From: Serendipita indica DSM 11827
Taxonomy: Eukaryota; Basidiomycota; Agaricomycetes; Sebacinales; Serendipitaceae
Direction: 5' to 3'
Assembly (NCBI GenBank): GCA_910890315.1
Contig: CAJVGD010000006.1
Span: forward strand, 930,001-994,000
Length of the DNA stretch: 64,000 bases
Position 1 is the stretch's first letter, and each line of letters opens with the position of its first letter. Positions 59,127-64,000 of this stretch are shown piece by piece. The position numbers were made by a program, and so were the translations under genes. The notes below the pieces were generated by a model. The model was not told where the DNA came from. It searched no databases and saw only the letters and a list, made by a program, of their open reading frames with translations.

Positions 59127-59910
59127 ATGGCAAAGATAGAGGACTATGTAGACAGCGACTCGAGCGGTCGAGAGGAAGAACAGGGAGTCCCAGAGATCAC
59201 TGAAGAAGAGCAATGGCGGATTATCCAGGAGACGGGCATCCTGAACCAAGCCATGCAAGCGCAGGAGGCACAAGACAAAGATAATGACGTGCCTCAACGA
59301 GACATGGCGGACGAAATCTTCGAGTCCATCTTGTATTTAATCCCGTTTTCGTGTCTCTACATTGGGATGGATATGTAGGTCCGTGCATGCGTGTCGAGCA
59401 GCAGATTGACGTGGAGAATAGCATGATCAAGCAACAGTACGCACAACACCCATCCTTTAAAGAGGAGCTTGGACAGTTGGTTTCTGCGGTCCCTAGTACG
59501 TTTCGCTACTCGTGGTTGAGGGTTGTTGACTGACTGCCGGCTAGTTCTTGCCTTATTTATCTTTTATAGTATGTCATCTCCGTCAATGTGGGGTCGTACT
59601 GACGCATGTTGTATTCCAGCTAACCGGTTCAAGCATACCTTGATAGTCCAAGCCGGACTGTTCTTCGCATCCATCTTGGCCAGTTCGCGGTTGATTTGGA
59701 TTGTCAACAAAGAGTCGTTTGGCATCGTAATACAGCAGGTGCACCAGAAGCTCATGTCGTCCGTTACGTGACTAACGTCAGTCATAGTGTCCCCCTCTTG
59801 GAGTCATTTGGGTGTACGCCATCGCACAGCTTTACCTGCCCTACGCATGCGTGACGCTGGTGCTCGAGTATTTCTTTGTCAAGTATTATAACCTAAAGAT
59901 CATCTTCTAA
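59127..59910 (+). CDS. Small four-helix membrane protein
   Basis: About 200 residues. The acidic N-terminus (MAKIEDYVDSDSSGREEEQG) is followed by four hydrophobic segments: ESILYLIPFSCLYIGMDM, LGQLVSAVPILALFIFY, LIVQAGLFFASILASSRLIW and GVIWVYAIAQLYLPYACVTL. It ends KYYNLKIIF at 59910. The loop after helix 1 (EQQIDVENSMIKQQYAQH) is polar and well structured. The topology suggests an endoplasmic-reticulum protein, but I do not recognise the family. Splicing is placed by frame: one intron after GMDM and ones at VP/ILAL and after IVIQQ. Confidence 0.7.
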
Positions 59911-60011
59911 TGCGTCACTGTCTTTTGCCCACCCTTTCAACGATTGCTCAGACACACCTTGGTTTCTACCTCGTCCGCTCACCACATTCTCTACGCACCT
60001 CTGCATATCCC

Positions 60012-61107
60012 ATGAAGCAGCGTTTCATATCTCGTTCATATACCACTCCTTCTACAGCGCAGTTTGCACTTCACGACGCCCGCCACCATGCCCAATCGTC
60101 AACTGGAAGACGAAACACTGTCCAATACGCATCCTCATCATCTTCTACTATAATAAGGCCGCCAGAACTGATTTATGAGAGCTCGTCAAACGCAGCGACG
60201 AGCACCAGCGTGGACACGGCTCGCGACCAACGACGTGGGGTCCGTTTGGGGCGACTCGCCAAACGCGCCGGGATGCGCGTCGTTCACGCATCACAGGTGC
60301 CCTATTTCTCTCCATTTTACAAATCTTATGCAATCGCATGCTAACACGCGTTGTCTGCTACTCCAGTCGAGCCTCGCAAAGATCAACCCGCTATCCAGTC
60401 TCAAAATGCGATTGTTCGATATGCTCACGACCAAAGCTGCACTCAAAGCCAGTACAAACGACGACAGGGCCTACGTCTTCGTAAATCCGCCTCGACTAAT
60501 GCCCCAACTTCCCGGACCACAGAGGGGTTATGGACCAGGGGAAGGAGAGCCTGGCAACCTACGAGCGAGCTCATCGTCATTCCTACATGAGTGTACCCAC
60601 CAAACCTCTGACAAAGGCCGCGGTTCATGTCACCTTGGTCAACGAAACGATGTCGAACAACCAGCAGACCACGTCCCAATCTTTCATGGATGGGCAATGT
60701 ACTGCGGCACACATAGACCACCTAAATTGGTCCCCCGCACACACTGGGATGACGCTGTTGCGCAACACAAAGCACGCCGTGCCGAACTAGCTCACAACGC
60801 AGCAGTGGCAGTGGCAGAGGCGTACGAGACGAGGCTTAGGCACGCTGTCGAGGAAGTGATCAGGGAGTGTGAAGAAGAGCGAATGCAATCCAGTGTCACG
60901 ATCGTACAGGAGCATGGGGCTGAGCGACTAGGATTTGGAGCTCGTCGCCGACCTAGCCACCTCAAAATCGACACACGTCCAACAGTCGAATATATACACG
61001 ATGCTGACGGTCGCTCAACGTCTGCTCTCAGCACACCAGCGGACACTATTGGTTCTAGTGGTCCACCATCGAGAACGGTATCTGCCCATTTCGATACCGA
61101 CGAGTAA
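60012..61107 (+). CDS. Unknown protein with basic N-terminus
   Basis: Two exons: to about 60296 and about 60368-61107. The upstream ATG at 59910 overlaps the previous stop (TAATG) and is less likely than the ATG at 60012 (MKQRFISRSYTTPSTAQFAL), whose Arg/Ser/Thr-rich start could target mitochondria. After the intron: SSLAKINPLSSLKMRLFDML, a middle part ending HGWAMYCGTHRPPKLVPRTH, and a long charged helix (AVAEAYETRLRHAVEEVIRE). The C-terminus is polar (STPADTIGSSGPPSRT). No known domain. The 60530-60790 stretch is also open in another frame, so exon choice there is only moderately sure. Confidence 0.6.
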
Positions 61108-62185
61108 TCTATTCGAGTAGTATGATACCCATCTTTATCATGTACAGCTACCTGAAGCGCATAAACCATTCCTCTCAAACAAAACAATTCTGAGTGCATC
61201 AATCGCAATGCATTGCATAGCCAATCATCGTACATTGCGCTCGACGAGCGAACGAGTGAGAAAACACAGACACAAGAATGGGGAGAAGAAGGACAGTCGG
61301 TCAATCCGCGTCTGAGACCAAGGTACATTCGATATAATTTCGAGGCGCCGTCAGTCCATGACGAGCCCCTGTCGATACCCTGAAATTTCCGACGAAATAG
61401 AGATTAGGACAATAAGGAGACGAGGGGAGGGAGAAAGTAGAGAATAAGGCGCTGCATCAGAATGAATTGGGGTCCAACAGGATTGCAAACCAATGCGTCG
61501 CGGAAGGGAAAAAAGAGGCTGGCAGCACATGCATGCAAGCGGGAAAGCCCGATGAGAATGAAAGAGTCGACGGCGTTGCCGAGAGGGATAGGAAGGAAAA
61601 AGGAAACCGAGGACCGTGAACAGGGAGTCAAAGGAAGAACAGAGACCGACACGTGCGGTGAAGGTCGGAAAAGAGTCCATGATAGGCTCTCCAGTCATGA
61701 ACCAGCGAACGGCGGCAATATTTTCTTGGGAGAAAACGGCCAGAGAGAGCGGGTAAGCAAGACGGCATAACGATACAAGCCGCAGGGATGTCGAAATGAG
61801 TGACCGAGGCGATGGATGCAGAGTGATTCTCGATGACAATGTGTGCGCTTTTTTGGTTTTCCAAGACAAGGGGAAATCGGTAACGATGCGACCTAGAGCG
61901 TAGCCGACTGCAAGATCCAAGAGGAGTGGTGCGGTCACCCACGACGCATGTATGAATGTGTTGATCAACCCTTGTTCTCGCGCCCGAGGGGATCATATGT
62001 TATGGTGGTACAGTTGGAATATGTATGCGAGACGGGAATAAACACAGGTTGCCGCTGGTCTTTGGCCGTAACGGACTTTGAGGGAATTCGCTTTAGTCGA
62101 CGGGTAGTCGGGCCGACTAGGGAAAAGGGTGATATAAGTCGGAGCACGTCGGAAGCGAGGAGAACCAGGCAAGGTGGTGATTCGT
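61108..62185. other. Convergent intergenic region
   Basis: About 1.08 kb between the stops of the unknown gene and the bZIP-like gene. Long overlapping frames occur on both strands (for example minus 61351-61968) but have no domain and no start context. They lie where both 3' UTRs should be. I see no supported gene. Confidence 0.4.
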
Positions 62186-63561
62186 CTATGGGCGGAAGGA
62201 CTCGGAGGAAGGTGGCGCGTCACGGTGTGCATCCAACGCGTAGACGCTTGCGGTTGTCTGAACCTGTGGATGAGGGATGTAGACGGACGCAGACGGCAGG
62301 GGCGCCGGGGTCGCTGAGGCCGGTGGAAACGGTCCAATGTACTGGGCAGACGATCTTCGATGGTCATAGACACTGTTGTCGACGGTGGCCGACCGTGAGT
62401 CGGACCCGGCAGAACTCTGCTGCGAGGGCGACGAGCTCGTCCCTGCCCCGGATGTGAGGCCAACGGGTGGGACAATTGGCGTCAGTGTTGCAGTGATTTG
62501 TGGTCGCCTCGGAAGCGGTGTTGTTGTCGATGGATGGTATGCATCTGGCCAAGCAGACGTTGATTGGGCAAAGAGAGGGTGGGTCGGCGTGCTAAGGTGA
62601 TCGGGGTGCTGGCTCGTGAGAGGATGCGACATGTAGCTCGAGGGACGATGCGCAATCGAGTAATAGGATGCCGTCTGCGATGGCTCATGGGGCTGCGCGT
62701 AGTTGGGCGGCGCGTAAACCGTCTCGCGCTTGATCAGCCGTTCCTGTGGCAGGGCAGACGCGTTTGGGTCGAAATGTTGCGCTGGTGGAGGCTGGACGGG
62801 CGGATCAAATGCGCTCTGCTCGTACAGGGGATGCGGCTTGTAGGCATGAGCATCAAAAGGAGGCTGGTATCCTGCTACTTGCGATTGCGCCGTCGGAGGT
62901 CCGTGGGCGGTCGGGGGCGGCTTGTCATAGACGTTTGGAGCACCCAGGACGCCCGGATGAAGCCCATGGCCCGTCGTCACCGTCGCAGACGCCTCTGGCT
63001 TGTGCGCGCCGTGATCGAGAACAAAGGAAGGACGCGGTTGAGCGGTATTCGGGCCCATTGCGGGCGGAGTCTGGGGCCAGTTGCGCTCGTGCGGCGAGGA
63101 ATCGTCAATCTCGAGCTGGAGCTCTGGATCGTTTTCGTCTGCAATCAGTGGCTTGGTGGTGTCACACCCAGTTGGGCCGCGGCCAAGTAGATAGCGATCC
63201 GAGGGCTTTACGCCAGCCCATTGACGCAGAATGACATTCTCCCGCTCGAGTAGGCTCACTCGACGCTCCAGGTCTGGCCATCACAAGTGCGAATCGGGCG
63301 AGAAAAGGCCGGCGAAAGGTGGTCAGCGAGGAAAATAGTAGAAAAATGCACAAGAGACTTACCAGCAAGATGGGTTGTCCTACGTGCTCTAAAGAGACGC
63401 TGGACCTCTCTCTGATGGCTTTTCGGGAGCGTTTCGTCGACCTGGACGCGGTACAGCGGTCAGCGACGGGGCTCAGATGACACACACGAAGAACAGACCT
63501 TTCGTCCTCGTTTGTTGCGAACGACGAGGGGCTGGCCCATTGGATCCAGTGGGAGGGACAT
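62186..63561 (-). CDS. bZIP-like transcription factor with altered basic region
   Basis: A 409-residue protein with exons 63561-63499, 63441-63363 and 63273-62186, exactly in frame. The short N-terminus (MSLPLDPMGQPLVVRNKRGR) leads into a Yap/AP-1-like basic region and zipper: SHQREVQRLFRARRTTHL then ADLERRVSLLERENVILRQW. Fungal bZIPs have QNRAAQRAFRERK at this point. Here the usually invariant Asn is Glu and the first Ala is Val, while QR, FR and RR are kept. The zipper has only about three heptads. The long tail is Pro/Ser/His/Gln-rich and disordered, like an activation domain. It is either a true bZIP with changed DNA choice or a factor that acts as a dimer partner. Confidence 0.8.
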
Positions 63562-64000
63562 GGCGAAGGAAAGGTCCAAGTAAGCTAAACGGTTTAGCGA
63601 CGAGCTGTCACCCTGCTTGTCGACCGGGATCGGCGCTCGGACGAGGGGAGGAGGAATGTCAGTGTGCACTGGATATTATCCCAGATTATTATATAATTTT
63701 TGGGGATTATTCAACAGATGCTCGGCGCTGGCTGTGGTTCCCGGAATAATGACACCCGAATCCATGAAAACCATGTGAGCCATCTTAGCGAAGCGAAACT
63801 AGACAACGAATGCCGCTCATGAAACGAGATTCGTATAACATAGTTTGTACATAGAGCCTCTTAGCCTTTCAGAAGAGGGACGAGCCCGTCTTGCGTGCTG
63901 CAAACGCTCGTGCACCCGCACCATGTGCTCCCTGCCATCCTACGAACCGCTCAGAACCAAGATCAAGCCCTCCGCTCGATCCCGGCTTCAGCGAAGCCCC
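63562..64000. other. Upstream region of the bZIP-like gene
   Basis: Probable promoter. AT-rich stretch ATATTATCCCAGATTATTAT (63671-63690) lies about 110 bases upstream of the start. No other gene seen to the window end. Confidence 0.4.

Noticed and set aside
61351-61968. 205-residue minus-strand open frame
   Set aside because: No domain, low-complexity hydrophobic patches, and placed where the 3' UTRs of two convergent genes should lie; the opposite strand is also open.

Overview
The window is nuclear DNA of a filamentous basidiomycete. Nearly every gene is cut by several introns of about 40-60 bases, intergenic gaps are short, and the gene set is fungal: an Rco1-type PHD protein, a Crz1-type zinc-finger factor, a Knr4/Smi1 protein, a Bpl1-type biotin ligase, Cwc2, Coq4 and Hop2. 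The F-box-like family at 34.7-38.7 kb and the set of sugar porters look to me like Agaricomycetes, most likely Rhizoctonia/Ceratobasidiaceae. That placement is inference from memory, not from a search. I found no rRNA, tRNA, CRISPR array or recognisable transposon.

Layout. 0-4.3 kb holds an Rco1-like chromatin reader (minus, running off the left edge) head to head with a forkhead factor. 4.9-15.4 kb is an array of four lactose-permease-like sugar porters: one plus-strand copy and three minus-strand copies, one of them decayed. Inside it, two ~2.4 kb arms are almost identical. 16.4-19 kb holds eIF1A and a DHHC palmitoyltransferase. 19.3-31 kb holds a large ankyrin protein, a DUF218-type membrane protein, a Ser/Pro-rich protein and a Crz1 homologue. 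31-34.7 kb holds Hop2, Cwc2 and Coq4. 34.7-38.7 kb holds three tandem F-box-like genes, the middle one broken. 38.8-46.3 kb holds GMP synthase, eIF4A, the exosome subunit Rrp43, a secreted cysteine-free protein and a small helical protein. 46.4-50.9 kb holds a polytopic membrane protein I cannot name. 51-61 kb holds Knr4/Smi1, a short-chain dehydrogenase, biotin-protein ligase, an acetoacetate-decarboxylase-like protein, a DUF4602 nucleolar protein and two small unknowns. 62-63.6 kb holds a bZIP-like factor with an altered basic region.

Organisation. Most genes from 23 to 60 kb sit in head-to-head pairs with start codons 41-580 bases apart, which suggests shared promoters. The tightest is CWC2/COQ4 (41 bases). 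Several convergent pairs have stop codons close enough for transcripts to overlap; COQ4 and the first F-box gene are 10 bases apart.

Oddities. At least four introns can only be spliced in frame with GC-AG ends (forkhead, Rrp43, the secreted protein, the small helical protein). Several conserved genes, including eIF4A and biotin-protein ligase, need a one-base shift to read through. Because such genes are normally essential, I read most of these as consensus errors in the assembly rather than real mutations. No clear new biological system emerged. The best candidates for undescribed biology are the polytopic membrane protein at 46.4-50.9 kb, the bZIP-like factor with Glu at the usual Asn position, and the secreted cysteine-free protein.
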